Source of the DNA: Kangiella profundi
GTDB lineage: Bacteria > Pseudomonadota > Gammaproteobacteria > Enterobacterales > Kangiellaceae
Direction of reading: 5' to 3'
NCBI RefSeq assembly: GCF_002838765.1
Contig: NZ_CP025120.1
Coordinates: 1,426,001-1,490,000, forward strand
DNA: 64,000 nt
Notes under the pieces: model-generated
Databases searched by the model: none
Seen by the model: the letters and a program-made list of their open reading frames with translations, nothing else
Told to the model about the DNA's origin: nothing
Shown: piece after piece, positions 15,516-26,763 of the stretch
Numbering within the stretch: the stretch's first letter is position 1
Layout: each line of letters starts with the position of its first letter
Made by a program: the position numbers and the translations under genes

Positions 15516-18149
15516 TTAGCTTAAGCGCTCGGCTACCCAAGGCTTCACGCTATCTAGCGCTGCCGGTAATGCTGCTGGGTCTTTACCGCCGGCCTGAGCC
15601 ATGTCAGGGCGACCACCGCCCTTCCCGCCTACTTGTGAGGCGACCATATTAACCAGCTCACCAGCTTTCACTTTGCCGGTTAAGTCTTTGCTGACACCGA
15701 CAATAATGCTGACCTTGTCGTCTTCTGCAATGCCTAATACGACAATGCTTGAGCCCAGCTTGTTCTTAAGCTGATCCTGAATATCACGCAAGGCTTTCGC
15801 TTCGACGCCTTCTAGTTTAGCGACCAGTAATTTGACGCCGTTAATCTCTTCGGCCTGGGTGGCAAGGTCACTACCCTGCGAGGATGCTAGCTTGCTTTGC
15901 AGTGCTTCGATGGTCTTTTCAAGTTGACGGCTTTTATCCATCAACTGAGTGACTTTGTCAGCTACCTGCGAAGGTTCTGATTTCAGTAGTTTGCCAATCG
16001 ATTGCAAGTTGGCTTCCGCTGACTGCATCCAGTTCACTGCGCCCGCCCCTGTAGTCGCTTCTATACGGCGAATACCGGCGGCAATGCCAGACTCGGAAAG
16101 AATCTTGAAAGCACCAATATCACCAGTGCGCTTTACGTGCGTACCGCCACACAGCTCAATCGAGAATGGTGACATGGTAAGTACTCGTACTTCATCGCCA
16201 TACTTTTCACCAAACAGGGCCATCGCACCGTGTTCTTTGGCTTCGTCCATGGACATGATTTGTGCTTCGACTGGGTGGTTCTCATAAATCTTCTGATTGA
16301 CCAGTGCTTCAATCTGACGCAATTGCTCCTGCGATACAGGCTCTGGGTTCGAGAAGTCAAAACGTAAACGCTCTGGGCCAACTAGCGAGCCTTTCTGAGT
16401 AACGTGCGTTCCAAGAATGTCGCGAAGCGCGGCATGCAATAAGTGTGTTGCCGAGTGATTACGCATCGTGTGCTGGCGTCGCTCAGCATCAACGAAGGCT
16501 TGAAGCTCCGACTCGTTTGAGATAGAACCTTTCTCCACATAGCCAATGTGCGCAATTGCATCACCGAGCTTTTGGGTGTCTTCAACTTTGAAGCTGGCAC
16601 CACAGCCCATCAATTGACCGGTATCACCAACCTGACCGCCTGACTCGGCGTAGAATGGTGTTTTCGCTAAGATAATGACGCCCTTCTCGCCTTCTTCCAG
16701 ACGCTCGACTCCCTGTTCGCCTTTAAGCAGTCGAGTAACGATCACATTCTGATTGGTGTAGTCATAACCTGTGAACTCTGAACGCTCGTCGATACTGAAG
16801 TTGTCATTGTAGTCGGTGCCGAAGTTGCTGGCTGCACGCGCACGTTCGCGCTGCTCATTCATGGCTTTCTCGAAACCATCCCAGTCAACTTCCAGGCCTT
16901 TTTCGCGAGCGATGTCCGCGGTTAAATCTTGCGGGAAGCCATAGGTGTCATACAGCTTAAATACGGTTTCGCCAGAAATGGTTTTGCTGTTGTTAGCTAC
17001 CAATTCAGCGATATCCTGATCAAGGATTTGCATCCCTTTATCAAGCGTGCGAGCAAAAGCCTCTTCTTCTTTCGCCAATACTTTTTCGATCAGTTCTTTA
17101 TGCTCAACCAGACCCGGATAAGCATCACCCATCACATCAATCAATGGCTGAATCAGCTTGGCAAAGAAGATGCCTTTTGCGCCGAGCTGGTGGCCATGAC
17201 GAACGGCACGACGCACGATTCGACGTAATACATAACCACGACCTTCGTTGCTTGGCACAATGCCATCCAACACAAGGAATGCACAAGAGCGAATATGGTC
17301 GGCAATCACGCGCAGCGATTTGTTATCAAGGTCTTTGACCTTTAACAGATCTGCGGTTGATTTAATGAGGTGTTGGAACAGGTCGATTTCGTAGTTGCTG
17401 TGAACGCCTTGCAAGATTGCTGCGATACGTTCAAGACCCATGCCGGTATCAACTGATGGCTTAGGTAGTGGTTCCATGGTGCCGTCTTTGTGGCGGTTGA
17501 ACTGCATGAATACCAGGTTCCAAATTTCGATAAAGCGATCACCGTCTTCTTCAGGCGTTCCCGGAGGGCCACCCCAGATATCTTCACCGTGATCATAGAA
17601 GACTTCAGTACAAGGTCCACAAGGGCCTGTGTCGCCCATTGCCCAGAAGTTATCGGAAGCGTAACGCTCGCCTTTGTTGTCGCCAATACGGCTGATGCGA
17701 TCTGCTGGGAAGCCAATATCATTAACCCAGATATCAAAGGCTTCATCGTCTTCTTCGTAAACGGTTACCCAAAGCTTTTCTTTTGGCAGCTTGAACTCTT
17801 CAGTCAGTAGTTCCCAGCAATAGGCAATGGCTTCTTTCTTGAAGTAATCGCCGAAGCTGAAGTTACCGAGCATTTCAAAGAAGGTGTGGTGACGTGCGGT
17901 ATAACCCACATTTTCCAAATCGTTATGTTTACCACCGGCGCGGACGCAACGCTGCGACGAGGTTGCGCGGGTGTAACTACGCTTATCAATGCCTAAGAAG
18001 CAGTCTTTGAATTGCACCATGCCTGCATTGGTGAAAAGTAATGTAGGGTCATTGGCTGGAATCAATGGGCTACTGTCTACGATCTGATGTCCCTTATCCT
18101 CAAAGAACTTTAGAAAAGCGTTACGAATTTGGTTAGTTGTCATACTCAC
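15516..18149 (-). CDS. alaS: Alanine--tRNA ligase AlaS (877 aa)
   Basis: Cytosolic class II aminoacyl-tRNA synthetase charging tRNA-Ala. The catalytic domain shows motif 1-3 features ([36 protein letters not shown]). The editing domain has HSATHLL and the CGGTHV zinc-type residues that clear mischarged Ser and Gly. The C-Ala domain ends with [11 protein letters not shown]. Length is typical (E. coli 876). Two in-frame ATGs, at 18149 and 18143, are possible starts. It is 62 bases downstream of recX on the same strand and 218 bases upstream of csrA, whose promoter probably lies in that gap. Confidence 0.98.
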   Translation of the reverse strand: MSMTTNQIRNAFLKFFEDKGHQIVDSSPLIPANDPTLLFTNAGMVQFKDCFLGIDKRSYTRATSSQRCVRAGGKHNDLENVGYTARHHTFFEMLGNFSFGDYFKKEAIAYCWELLTEEFKLPKEKLWVTVYEEDDEAFDIWVNDIGFPADRISRIGDNKGERYASDNFWAMGDTGPCGPCTEVFYDHGEDIWGGPPGTPEEDGDRFIEIWNLVFMQFNRHKDGTMEPLPKPSVDTGMGLERIAAILQGVHSNYEIDLFQHLIKSTADLLKVKDLDNKSLRVIADHIRSCAFLVLDGIVPSNEGRGYVLRRIVRRAVRHGHQLGAKGIFFAKLIQPLIDVMGDAYPGLVEHKELIEKVLAKEEEAFARTLDKGMQILDQDIAELVANNSKTISGETVFKLYDTYGFPQDLTADIAREKGLEVDWDGFEKAMNEQRERARAASNFGTDYNDNFSIDERSEFTGYDYTNQNVIVTRLLKGEQGVERLEEGEKGVIILAKTPFYAESGGQVGDTGQLMGCGASFKVEDTQKLGDAIAHIGYVEKGSISNESELQAFVDAERRQHTMRNHSATHLLHAALRDILGTHVTQKGSLVGPERLRFDFSNPEPVSQEQLRQIEALVNQKIYENHPVEAQIMSMDEAKEHGAMALFGEKYGDEVRVLTMSPFSIELCGGTHVKRTGDIGAFKILSESGIAAGIRRIEATTGAGAVNWMQSAEANLQSIGKLLKSEPSQVADKVTQLMDKSRQLEKTIEALQSKLASSQGSDLATQAEEINGVKLLVAKLEGVEAKALRDIQDQLKNKLGSSIVVLGIAEDDKVSIIVGVSKDLTGKVKAGELVNMVASQVGGKGGGRPDMAQAGGKDPAALPAALDSVKPWVAERLS

Positions 18150-18211
18150 GGTGATAACCTATTACCTTATTTAATACTTTAATTTATTTTCTTAACTATT
18201 TGAAAGTTAAG

Positions 18212-18682
18212 CTATTCATCATCCTCGATTGAGGTGCGAGATAAAATTCGGTTGATTGTATCAAAATCAAAACCGCGGTACTGCATGAAACGCGCCTGCT
18301 TGGCCCTAAGTTTCAAGTCATTACCGGGCAGTTGATTATATTTCTTTTGCCAGATTGATAAAGCGGTTTTATACCAATCTATGTCCATTTCTTCGAATAA
18401 CAAGCTTATCCGATGCTCATCAATGCCTTTTTGCTTGAGTTCCTGTTGAATTCGCATAGGGCCATAGCCGGACTCAGAACGAACCCGGAGAAAACTTTGC
18501 GCAAAACGTTCATCGCTTTGCAGATTGCGCTCAGCCAGTCGATCAAGGTAAGCCTCGACCTCCTCGCCTTCAAAGCCACGAACTTTCAGCTTATCCAAAA
18601 GCTCACGCCGGGAATGTTCCCGGCGTGCTAGTAAGTCCATCGCGATAATCTTGTAATCGCGTTTAGGCTTTTCTTTCTTCAT
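18212..18682 (-). CDS. recX: Recombination regulator RecX (156 aa)
   Basis: Binds RecA filaments and limits their extension. The sequence is all-helical with the RecX repeats: ALDLLARREHSRRELLDKL, then RLAERNLQSDERFAQSF, then RIQQELKQKGI. Length matches the family (E. coli 166). It begins 18 bases after the recA stop, and read-through from recA is the usual way it is expressed at low level. A weak terminator between the two genes, as in E. coli, was not seen. Confidence 0.95.
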   Translation of the reverse strand: MKKEKPKRDYKIIAMDLLARREHSRRELLDKLKVRGFEGEEVEAYLDRLAERNLQSDERFAQSFLRVRSESGYGPMRIQQELKQKGIDEHRISLLFEEMDIDWYKTALSIWQKKYNQLPGNDLKLRAKQARFMQYRGFDFDTINRILSRTSIEDDE

Positions 18683-18700
18683 TAAGCAAGATTAGTCTTA

Positions 18701-19735
18701 TTAAGCTTCAACTTCCTGCTCATCTTCATCAGAAGCGCTTGAAGCTGTTACCAACAACTCGCTACGAAGCTTGCCTTCAATCTCTTCTTTTATCTGAGGG
18801 TTGTCTTTCAGGAACTGAATGACGTTCTGTTTACCCTGACCGATCTTGTCACCATTGTACGAATACCAGGCGCCAGCTTTTTCGACCAGGTCATACTTAA
18901 CACCCCAATCCAGGATTTCACCTTCAAGCGAAGAGCCTTCGCCATAAAGAATCTGGAACTCAGCCTGTTTGAATGGGGGTGCAACTTTGTTCTTAACAAC
19001 TTTGACGCGAGTTTCGTTACCCACGATTTCGTCGCCTTGCTTGATTTGGCCGATACGACGGATATCTAAACGAACCGATGCGTAGAACTTCAAAGCGTTA
19101 CCACCGGTAGTAGTTTCAGGCGAACCGAACATCACACCAATCTTCATACGGATTTGGTTAATAAACACACAAAGTGTATTCGAGCGTTTAATGTTAGCGG
19201 TTAATTTACGTAATGCCTGTGACATCAAACGAGCTTGCAAGCCCATGTGTGAATCACCCATCTCGCCTTCAATTTCAGCTTTTGGCGTCAAGGCAGCTAC
19301 CGAGTCAACAACCACGATATCAACGGCACCCGAACGAACCAGCATGTCAGTAATTTCCAATGCCTGTTCACCAGTATCCGGCTGAGAGACGATCAACTCG
19401 TCAAGATTAACGCCCAATTTCTCGGCATAGATAGGGTCTAACGCGTGCTCGGCATCAACGAAAGCTGCAGTACCGCCATTTTTCTGACAGTTAGCAATGG
19501 CCTGTAGTGCCAAGGTTGTTTTACCTGAAGACTCTGGGCCATAAATCTCAACGATACGACCTTTTGGTAAACCACCGATACCCAATGCGATATCGAGTCC
19601 TAAAGAACCCGTTGAAATCGTTTCAATACCTTTAGCAGCGCTGCCATCACCCAAGCGCATAATTGAGCCTTTACCGAATTGGCGTTCAATCTGTGTTAAA
19701 GCCGCACCAAGGGCTTTCTTTTTGTTGTCATCCAT
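18701..19735 (-). CDS. recA: Recombinase RecA (344 aa)
   Basis: DNA strand-exchange ATPase and SOS co-protease. Walker [10 protein letters not shown] is at about 67-75, Walker [10 protein letters not shown] follows, loop L1 is [19 protein letters not shown], loop L2 covers [14 protein letters not shown], and the C-terminus is the usual acidic tail ([10 protein letters not shown]). Length is close to E. coli RecA (353). It lies between pncC and recX. A promoter and near-consensus LexA site stand just upstream (19795-19840). Confidence 0.99.
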   Translation of the reverse strand: MDDNKKKALGAALTQIERQFGKGSIMRLGDGSAAKGIETISTGSLGLDIALGIGGLPKGRIVEIYGPESSGKTTLALQAIANCQKNGGTAAFVDAEHALDPIYAEKLGVNLDELIVSQPDTGEQALEITDMLVRSGAVDIVVVDSVAALTPKAEIEGEMGDSHMGLQARLMSQALRKLTANIKRSNTLCVFINQIRMKIGVMFGSPETTTGGNALKFYASVRLDIRRIGQIKQGDEIVGNETRVKVVKNKVAPPFKQAEFQILYGEGSSLEGEILDWGVKYDLVEKAGAWYSYNGDKIGQGKQNVIQFLKDNPQIKEEIEGKLRSELLVTASSASDEDEQEVEA

Positions 19736-19794
19736 CTACGGATACCTACCTAATCGTTTTAAAAGTTAAAATTCGCTTCGAAAATAAAGCCCCG

Positions 19795-19840
19795 ATTATT
19801 CCACAATCACACTCGAAAAGTAACCTGTGATCACTGACAA
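19795..19840 (-). promoter_or_regulatory. recA promoter with near-consensus LexA box
   Basis: On the minus strand TTACTT (-35, 19818-19823) and AATAAT (-10, 19795-19800) are 17 bases apart. Directly upstream, CTGT-N8-ACAA on the plus strand (19825-19840) differs from the LexA consensus CTGT-N8-ACAG by one base. No better SOS box was seen in the pncC-recA gap. Confidence 0.45.
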
Positions 19841-19872
19841 CTCATAGAGAAATCAGCTTTTGCCTACTGGAG

Positions 19873-20394
19873 CTATTTCCTACTTAACCAGCTTACAAGC
19901 ATACTGCCTAACACGTCATTTAATGTCGCAGTACGAATTTCTGAACGAGAACCTGATAACTGCAGCAATCGAGAGTAGATGGCATTGCCATCAAACAAGC
20001 CAATCCAGACCGTGCCCACCGGCTTATCCGGTGTACCACCATCAGGCCCAGCAATACCACTTACGGAAACTGAAATACGGTTTTCTCCCCCGGATGCAAT
20101 ATAAGCACCACGCGCCATAGCTTCGACAACCTGCTGCGAGACGGCACCATATTTATCAATAATATGAGCGGGAACACCGAGCATATCCTGCTTGGCCTGA
20201 TTGGAGTAAGTGACAAAACCGCGATCAAACCATTGAGAGCTTCCCGGAAGTTCGGTGCAAGTCGCTGCAATTAAGCCACCTGTACATGACTCTGCTGTAA
20301 CTAATAGAAGGTTTTTATCTATCAGTAAGTTAGCTACAGTTTTTACTAAATCACTTGAATGCTCTGTCATAGGCTTTTTATCGTTTTGGGGCAA
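19873..20394 (-). CDS. pncC: Nicotinamide-nucleotide amidohydrolase PncC (CinA C-domain, 173 aa)
   Basis: Deamidates NMN to nicotinic acid mononucleotide, recycling NAD breakdown products in the cytosol. The family motif TAESCTGGLIAATCTELPGSS is present, with the catalytic Ser within ESCTGG. SVSGIAGPDGGTPDKPVGTVWIGL forms the second conserved block. Only the CinA C-terminal domain is present, as in E. coli YgaD/PncC. It sits directly upstream of recA on the same strand, the common gammaproteobacterial order, and is divergent from mutS with an 86-base shared promoter gap. Confidence 0.95.
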   Translation of the reverse strand: MPQNDKKPMTEHSSDLVKTVANLLIDKNLLLVTAESCTGGLIAATCTELPGSSQWFDRGFVTYSNQAKQDMLGVPAHIIDKYGAVSQQVVEAMARGAYIASGGENRISVSVSGIAGPDGGTPDKPVGTVWIGLFDGNAIYSRLLQLSGSRSEIRTATLNDVLGSMLVSWLSRK

Positions 20395-20480
20395 GCTTGG
20401 CCTACCTCTTTATCCTCAGATCCGTTAAGCTATGCGAAAGTTTATATCCTACAAGTTTTAAATAACAATAGACATATTTT

Positions 20481-23075
20481 ATGGGCATGACAGAACAAGA
20501 AATTACCCCACAAGCACTCGACCAACACACGCCCATGATGCGCCAATACTGGCAACTCAAACAGAATCATATGGATTACCTGCTGTTTTACCGCATGGGT
20601 GATTTTTATGAGCTGTTTTACGACGATGCCAAACGGGCAGCAGAACTTCTTGATATCACACTGACCAAACGAGGCAGCTCAGCCGGCGAACCGATACCAA
20701 TGGCTGGTGTGCCCTTTCATGCTGTTGACTCTTATTTAGCGCGCATCGTAAAGCTTGGCGAGTCAGTGGCAATTTGCGAACAGATTGGCGACCCTGCGAC
20801 GAGCAAAGGGCCCGTTGAGCGCAAAGTCGTCCGCATTGTCACGCCCGGTACGCTGTATGACGAAAACCTGCTGGATGCTCTGTCCGATAAACTGCTTGCA
20901 GCAGCTTATAAGAAACGTGATCACTATGGGTTAGCCTGTCTTGATATGGCCAGTGGCCGTTTCTGGTTATCTGAGTTTGATAACAAAAATGCTTTTCAGG
21001 CGGAATTATTTCGCATCAAACCTGCTGAATTAATATTGGCTGACAACCAGCAGGAGCTGACCCAAGGCTTGAGTACCGCAGTAAAATGGCAACCAGACTG
21101 GGCTTTTGACTTTGAACAGAACAGAGACAAGCTGTTAAATCATTTTGCCGTGCAAAGCCTGGCTTCTTTTGGTTGTGATGATTATGAACTGGCGATTTGC
21201 GCAGCTGGAGCCGTGCTTGATTACGCTAAAACAACACAGCTAAACAACCTGCCGCATATTCGTTTACTACAGAAATTAGAACACAGCGACCAACTGGTGC
21301 TGGATCCTGCTACTCGCCGAAATCTCGAACTGACTGAGAACATTCAGAGCGGCCAAAGCAATACGCTGTTTGAGGTTATGAATTCGACGCAAACGGTTAT
21401 GGGTGCGCGCTTGTTGAAACGCTGGCTGCACACACCACTTCGCAACCATGCCAATGTGCAAAAGCGTCTGGATAGTGTCGAAAACCTGATTCATGACCAT
21501 GCCTTCCTATCCATCCAGCCGATTCTGGCCGAAGTTGCCGATATTGAACGCATTGTCACCCGTATCGCTTTAGCCAGCGCCAACCCGCGTGACTTGAAAC
21601 GTTTGCAACAGGGATTGACTCAGTCCTCTTTATTGCTTGAGGAACTGAATCAGCTCAATATCTCATTGGATCAGGCACAGTACATCGAACCACTACCCAA
21701 TATTCAGCAACTTCTGGAGCGCGCCCTGGTTGAGCAGCCTCCAATGGTCATCCGCGATGGCGGCGTCATTGCTGAAGGTTATGATACTGAACTGGATGAG
21801 TTACGTTCGCTGGCCGATGATGCCAACGAGTTTATGCTGTCCCTAGAGCAACGTGAGAAAGAAGAGTCAGGCATCAATACTCTAAAGGTCGGCTATAACA
21901 AGGTGCATGGCTTCTATATCGAAATCTCGCGTGCGCAGAGTCACCAGACACCAGCACATTATATTCGTCGCCAGACATTAAAGAATGCCGAGCGATTTAT
22001 CACACCTGAACTTAAAGAGTACGAAGAAAAGGTTTTAACCAGCAAGACTCGCGCATTAGCGCTCGAAAAACGACTGTATGATGAGTTAATTCAGGAACTG
22101 CAAAAGCACGTAGCAGAAATTCAATCCACCGCCAGTGCGATTGCTGAAATCGATGTGCTGGCCTGCTTTGCCGAGCGAGCCACCAACCTTGGCTTTAACC
22201 GTCCGACTCTAAGCAATAATGATGGACTGAACATTAAACAAGGCCGCCATCCTGTGGTTGAATTCCACAGCAAAGAACCATTTATTCCGAATGATTTAAG
22301 CATCAATAATCAGGAACGCTCACTGATTATTACCGGCCCGAACATGGGCGGTAAATCGACCTATATGCGACAAACGGCACTCATCACATTGCTCGCTTAT
22401 GTGGGTTCTTATGTTCCAGCTGATACTGCGGAAATTGGCCCAATCGATCGCATATTTACCCGTATTGGTGCTTCCGATGATCTGGCCAGTGGTCGCTCAA
22501 CCTTTATGGTGGAAATGTCCGAAACGGCTAATATTCTCAATAATGCCACCAGCAACAGTTTAATCCTGCTCGACGAAATTGGTCGCGGAACCAGCACTTT
22601 TGATGGTTTGGCATTGGCATCGGCTACCATTCAGTATATCCATGAGAAGTTACAGTCCTACACCCTCTTCGCCACCCATTACTTTGAGCTTACACAGCAG
22701 GCAGAACAATGGGATGCCATGGTTAATCTTCATTTCTCAGCAACCGAACATAAAGATGGCGGGCAGGAAAAACTGATATTCTCACACCAGATTCAGGCAG
22801 GCCCAGCTAATCAAAGTTATGGTATTCAAGTGGCGCAACTCGCAGGTTTACCCAAAACCGTTATCCAACAGGCACGCCTTCTGTTACAACATTTTGAACA
22901 GCATGGGACTCATGAAACCGAGTTGCCTCATATTGATCTGGAACTTATCGAGTCAGCACAATCAAATCCAGAGCTTGAAGCGATGGCGGAATTAGTGAAA
23001 TCGGCTAACCTTGATGAGATGACGCCACGCGAGGCGCTTGAACTATTGTATAAGCTGAAAGAATCGCTACAATAA
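20481..23075 (+). CDS. mutS: DNA mismatch repair protein MutS (864 aa)
   Basis: Mismatch-recognition ATPase. The mismatch-reading FYE motif lies in [11 protein letters not shown] (Phe42, Glu44). Connector, lever and clamp domains follow, then the ABC-type ATPase with Walker [10 protein letters not shown] and signature region [14 protein letters not shown], Walker [17 protein letters not shown], and the helix-turn-helix dimer interface at the end ([16 protein letters not shown]). Length is typical (E. coli 853). Start codons at 20481 and 20487 are both possible. It is divergent from pncC and followed 41 bases later by fdxA. Confidence 0.98.
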   Translation: MGMTEQEITPQALDQHTPMMRQYWQLKQNHMDYLLFYRMGDFYELFYDDAKRAAELLDITLTKRGSSAGEPIPMAGVPFHAVDSYLARIVKLGESVAICEQIGDPATSKGPVERKVVRIVTPGTLYDENLLDALSDKLLAAAYKKRDHYGLACLDMASGRFWLSEFDNKNAFQAELFRIKPAELILADNQQELTQGLSTAVKWQPDWAFDFEQNRDKLLNHFAVQSLASFGCDDYELAICAAGAVLDYAKTTQLNNLPHIRLLQKLEHSDQLVLDPATRRNLELTENIQSGQSNTLFEVMNSTQTVMGARLLKRWLHTPLRNHANVQKRLDSVENLIHDHAFLSIQPILAEVADIERIVTRIALASANPRDLKRLQQGLTQSSLLLEELNQLNISLDQAQYIEPLPNIQQLLERALVEQPPMVIRDGGVIAEGYDTELDELRSLADDANEFMLSLEQREKEESGINTLKVGYNKVHGFYIEISRAQSHQTPAHYIRRQTLKNAERFITPELKEYEEKVLTSKTRALALEKRLYDELIQELQKHVAEIQSTASAIAEIDVLACFAERATNLGFNRPTLSNNDGLNIKQGRHPVVEFHSKEPFIPNDLSINNQERSLIITGPNMGGKSTYMRQTALITLLAYVGSYVPADTAEIGPIDRIFTRIGASDDLASGRSTFMVEMSETANILNNATSNSLILLDEIGRGTSTFDGLALASATIQYIHEKLQSYTLFATHYFELTQQAEQWDAMVNLHFSATEHKDGGQEKLIFSHQIQAGPANQSYGIQVAQLAGLPKTVIQQARLLLQHFEQHGTHETELPHIDLELIESAQSNPELEAMAELVKSANLDEMTPREALELLYKLKESLQ

Positions 23076-23116
23076 CGGGCAGTTAGCTTGCCGTGAAAAA
23101 TAGCTAGGAGACTTTA

Positions 23117-23440
23117 ATGGCATTCGTCGTAACTGATAACTGTATTCAATGTAAATATACTGACTGCGTAGAAGTCTGCCCGGTAGACTGTTTCTACGAA
23201 GGACCAAACTTCCTGGTCATTAATCCAGACGAATGCATTGATTGTGCTTTGTGCGAACCTGAGTGTCCTGCCGAAGCAATCTTCGAAGAAGACGATATTC
23301 CAGCCGGCATGGAACACTTCATCGAATTAAATGCAGAGCTTTCAGAAGAATGGCCAAACATCACCGAAAAGAAAGATCCTCTTCCTGATGCCGAAGAATG
23401 GGATGGTAAGCCGAATAAACTGGAGCATTTGCAAAGATAA
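23117..23440 (+). CDS. fdxA: Seven-iron ferredoxin FdxA (107 aa)
   Basis: Small electron carrier with one [3Fe-4S] and one [4Fe-4S] cluster. The first motif [14 protein letters not shown] lacks a cleanly spaced CxxCxxC set, as usual for the 3Fe site. The second, [12 protein letters not shown], is a full 4Fe set. The rest matches the Azotobacter FdI-type C-terminal extension ([18 protein letters not shown]). Downstream placement after mutS is conserved in Pseudomonas and relatives, though no functional tie to repair is known. It has a good Shine-Dalgarno (aggag) and ends in a strong terminator. Confidence 0.96.
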   Translation: MAFVVTDNCIQCKYTDCVEVCPVDCFYEGPNFLVINPDECIDCALCEPECPAEAIFEEDDIPAGMEHFIELNAELSEEWPNITEKKDPLPDAEEWDGKPNKLEHLQR

Positions 23441-23444
23441 AAAA

Positions 23445-23468
23445 AAGCCCTCGATTGAGGGCTTTTTT
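23445..23468. terminator. Bidirectional terminator between fdxA and the amidohydrolase gene
   Basis: Stem aagccctc / gagggctt with loop gatt is flanked by an A-run on the left and T-run on the right, so it can stop both convergent transcripts. Confidence 0.93.
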
Positions 23469-23488
23469 ATACGTACTAACAACTCATC

Positions 23489-25609
23489 TTATAGCTCAAA
23501 ATCCACTGATTTGGTAAATGGCTTAACGCCAATTTCCTCGTAAATTTCATCTGGCTTATAAAGGTTTTGGCCTTTGATAACCAAGGCTACCTGACGAATA
23601 TCATTCATATCTTCCAATGGATTACCGTCAATAAAAACCAAGTCTGCTTGTTTTCCTTCTTCGATGGAGCCAACATTTTCCTCATTGCCAACTACTTCAG
23701 CGGAGGTGATAGTCGCTAGCTTCAGTACGTCGGCATTGGAGATGCCACCCTGCGAGTATAAAATCAATTCACGGTGCAATGTAAACCCTGCAATGCTGTC
23801 AGTTCCTGGAACAACTGTTACACCTGAATCATGCAGCTTTTTGACCATGGCGACCATGGCATCAGCTGATTTATTATAGGCATCACGTTCTTCAGGTTTG
23901 ATGTCCATCCAGGCTTTTTTGAAGTTCCTGGCAACGGTTACCGGTAGATGCTCATAAATTGCTGCATTTTCCGGGTCTACCTTGCCCGCTTCAGCTAATA
24001 ACAAACTTCTAAATACAGATACCGTTGGATCAATTACAGTGCCCTTTTCTTTGAGTAGCGCCATGAAGTCGTTAACTTCTTTGCTGTTCAAATCAAGCTC
24101 ATGCGCTTTTTCACCAGGGATAGTGAATCGTAGACGCTGACGAGTATCAATGTTCTTACCCAGGAAATTCAGGAAGATCATATTGATATGCTGGATTTCA
24201 TCGAAGCCCGCATTGATGGCTTCTTCGGCAGTCATGAAGGCTGGAATATGACCACTCAATTTTAAGCCTTTACTGTGAATATGTTCAGCAAGTGGCTTAA
24301 TCCACTCTGGCTCCATTGAGCTGTAGGTTTTAATTTGTGGGTAACCGTTTTCAGCGTACCAATCCACAGCAGCCTTAGCGCTTTCTAATGAATCTACAGT
24401 CTTACCCATTTTCATGGCGTAAGGGCTTTCACGATCCATAAAGCCTGAACGATACACATCACTGCCCATGATTTCATTGTTTTCACTCATGCGCTCAATA
24501 TCGACGATATTGTCGTGAGTGTTACCCATATCGCGAACGTTGGTCACGCCAGCAGGCATATTCAATAGACCGTCACTTTTGCTCAGGTGACCATGCATGT
24601 CCCACAAGCCAGGAATTAATGTTTTACCGTTTGCATCCACTTCTGTGTAGTCGCCCGCGGGGATGTCAGAAGCAATTTTTGAGATACGACCATCTTCGAC
24701 TAAAATCGACTGGCCTTCGACAAGCTTGCCAGTAATGACATCCACATAATTGGCGTTAGTAACAAGAATTGGTTTTTCAGAAGTATGAATCAGTTTGTCC
24801 GCTAAATCTTTGAGGTATTGGTTATCAGCTTTCTTCTGGATTTCCTGAAGTTGCTCCAGGTGTTCACGGCCCCACCCTTCGGGAATAACACCAAACCAAC
24901 CGCCGCCATCAGTGGCGAAGAAATTGTAATCATCGTCATACCAGGCGAAATCTGGCGAGAAGCCAAAGCCAGTAATACCGATAAGATGAACCGTTTTCTT
25001 TTCCGTGCCATTATCCAGTGTCACAGAATCAAGCTTGATCATGCCCGCCTGACCACTTGGCAATAAATCAACTTTGCCTGTTTCTGAGTTACTTATTGCT
25101 TTTAATAAAGCACTGTTAGCAACCCCTGTGCCATCCATCGCGACATAAAACTTTTTGCCTTCGACTTTTTCTTCGCCCTGTTCATTGGTGCTTTGCCATT
25201 GGGCGATACTGCCTTTTTGATTAAAAGACTCATCAATGGGCGCGCCGAACGCAGAAACCCCTTTGACTGTTTGACTGGTAATGTAACCCTGTTCATCAAC
25301 AGTAATCACTTCCTGCATTTTCACGACACGGTTATTCCAGCCAAGCTCCATATCGCTACTGTAGACATTGCCAGACTGCTCAACTGACAACGAGCCGGCC
25401 TGATCTTCTTTATTGTAGATATTGTACTTAGTGAACTGAGTGACAGCGTCTTGTTGAGTATTCTGTGAAGTGTTGTTTGATGAATTATCTGTCTGGCTTA
25501 CCTGAGCGACCTGCTCTGAGGTTTGTTCGTTCTTTTGCTCATCACAGGCTAAAAGTTGGCTGACCAGCAATGTTACTGCCGCTACTTTAAAAATCGTTTT
25601 GCTACTCAT
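23489..25609 (-). CDS. Amidohydrolase-family lipoprotein (706 aa)
   Basis: Envelope-anchored metal-dependent hydrolase. The lipobox LLAC puts the lipid on Cys22, followed by a Gln/Ser/Thr linker. About 240 residues of unassigned N-domain precede the amidohydrolase barrel: LVEGQSILVEDGRI, GLWDMHGHL (first two metal histidines), HSKGLKLSGHIP and DEIQHI (further His ligands), VVPGTDS (catalytic Asp), and the closing EEGKQADLVFIDGNPLED. Substrate may be a peptide or cyclic amide, as in imidazolonepropionase and prolidase-like relatives, but this cannot be fixed here. The ATG at 25609 has GGGGA upstream and is preferred over 25621. Confidence 0.9.
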   Translation of the reverse strand: MSSKTIFKVAAVTLLVSQLLACDEQKNEQTSEQVAQVSQTDNSSNNTSQNTQQDAVTQFTKYNIYNKEDQAGSLSVEQSGNVYSSDMELGWNNRVVKMQEVITVDEQGYITSQTVKGVSAFGAPIDESFNQKGSIAQWQSTNEQGEEKVEGKKFYVAMDGTGVANSALLKAISNSETGKVDLLPSGQAGMIKLDSVTLDNGTEKKTVHLIGITGFGFSPDFAWYDDDYNFFATDGGGWFGVIPEGWGREHLEQLQEIQKKADNQYLKDLADKLIHTSEKPILVTNANYVDVITGKLVEGQSILVEDGRISKIASDIPAGDYTEVDANGKTLIPGLWDMHGHLSKSDGLLNMPAGVTNVRDMGNTHDNIVDIERMSENNEIMGSDVYRSGFMDRESPYAMKMGKTVDSLESAKAAVDWYAENGYPQIKTYSSMEPEWIKPLAEHIHSKGLKLSGHIPAFMTAEEAINAGFDEIQHINMIFLNFLGKNIDTRQRLRFTIPGEKAHELDLNSKEVNDFMALLKEKGTVIDPTVSVFRSLLLAEAGKVDPENAAIYEHLPVTVARNFKKAWMDIKPEERDAYNKSADAMVAMVKKLHDSGVTVVPGTDSIAGFTLHRELILYSQGGISNADVLKLATITSAEVVGNEENVGSIEEGKQADLVFIDGNPLEDMNDIRQVALVIKGQNLYKPDEIYEEIGVKPFTKSVDFEL

Positions 25610-25704
25610 GAAAGTCCCCATTGGATTTATTGTGTCATAAGAGCTTATAGGCGCCCCGATACGGTGTCTACAAGGAGCTCATAAGAAAATGTAAAAAGTT
25701 GTGC

Positions 25705-25743
25705 ATAAAAAAGTCCCAAGCCACATACTGTCAACCTGGGACT
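25705..25743 (-). terminator. Terminator of the DUF2884 gene
   Basis: Minus-strand stem agtccca / tgggact (25737-25743 with 25712-25718) is followed by eight U. It starts 17 bases after the stop codon. Confidence 0.8.
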
Positions 25744-25759
25744 GGGGAGAGTCGAACTC

Positions 25760-26524
25760 TTACTGAATCAGCTGATACTTCTCGTAATCAGCAAAGGCAT
25801 TCACAAATGAGTCTTCTTTGGCCTCAATTTGTTTAACCAAATCACACAAGGCATCAGCCTTTTGCTCAATGATTTTAGCCTTGGCTTCATATTTTGATTC
25901 CATTTCCTGACCAAACTTTTCCATTCGCTCTTCAAAAGCCTTAACCTTTTCTTCATTGCCGCTCATCGCCGCCGCGACCATGGTTGGAATGTTTACCTGT
26001 ACGAACTCAGTGACACTTTCCTCCATCAACGCTTCAAACTCCTTTTCAAACTCAGCACCGGCTAGATAATCACCAATGGCTTCCGGGCGTAGATGTGAGT
26101 CACTAATGTGCTTTTTCAATTCAGCGGCGATCGTGTCGACTCGAGCAATAATTTCTTCCGCTTTTGCTGGATTATGCTCCAATAAAACACTGGTCACATC
26201 ACGAACTGCATCCAACGCTAATAATGAAGCGTCTTCCGCAATTTCACTGGCGGCGGGCAGTAGTTCACGAACTTGCTCAGCATACTCATGCAACAGCTGA
26301 ACCTGCTTTGCCGTTAATCTCTGAGCTTTGCCATCCAATGACAATGAATTGCTGTCTTTAATAACTACAGATTCTTGATTGTTCTTAGTAAAAACAATCT
26401 CGTTACCATTCAAGTTAACGTCATAAGCCATGTCCACATCACATGTCTGGCTGTTTGCATTTGCTACACCCGCACCTGTCGCCATTAAAACAGCAATGGC
26501 TAACGTTTTTATTTTATAGTTCAT
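25760..26524 (-). CDS. YggN-like periplasmic protein (DUF2884, 254 aa)
   Basis: Begins with a Sec signal peptide (cleavage near GVANA-NS) and then CDVDMAYDVNLNGNEIVF, the opening of the DUF2884/YggN family. It continues with a Glu/Lys/Ala-rich helical body that probably forms coiled coil (about 80-240) and a second Cys (ALCDLV) near the end that may pair with the first. The family has no established function, and the protein is expected in the periplasm. It is monocistronic with its own terminator and has a Shine-Dalgarno ggagg just before the ATG. Confidence 0.8.
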   Translation of the reverse strand: MNYKIKTLAIAVLMATGAGVANANSQTCDVDMAYDVNLNGNEIVFTKNNQESVVIKDSNSLSLDGKAQRLTAKQVQLLHEYAEQVRELLPAASEIAEDASLLALDAVRDVTSVLLEHNPAKAEEIIARVDTIAAELKKHISDSHLRPEAIGDYLAGAEFEKEFEALMEESVTEFVQVNIPTMVAAAMSGNEEKVKAFEERMEKFGQEMESKYEAKAKIIEQKADALCDLVKQIEAKEDSFVNAFADYEKYQLIQ

Positions 26525-26717
26525 AGAATTTCCTCCGTTTATTAATAGCCATTATTTCTGACTACACATTTAAGATGCGCCTTATCTGGCAAAAGGTTTA
26601 GTCTTTGTTTGTTTAGAACCTGCACATTGCGTAACAAAGTATTGCAATAAGGGCTTATAGAAATGATTTGAAAACTGTCAGGGACTTAAGTTTGATTTAG
26701 AAGAAAACAAAGGAAGA

Positions 26718-26746
26718 GCTGATAAGGCTAAGGTATAGCCTTATCA
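26718..26746. terminator. 12-bp perfect hairpin after the DUF4404 gene
   Basis: Arms ctgataaggcta / tagccttatcag enclose loop aggta, 17 bases beyond the DUF4404 stop. No U-run follows on either strand, so it may protect the mRNA end or act only weakly as a terminator. The 239-base gap to the DUF2884 gene holds no other visible feature. Confidence 0.5.
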
Positions 26747-26763
26747 GAGAGCGTTTTGAAGGG

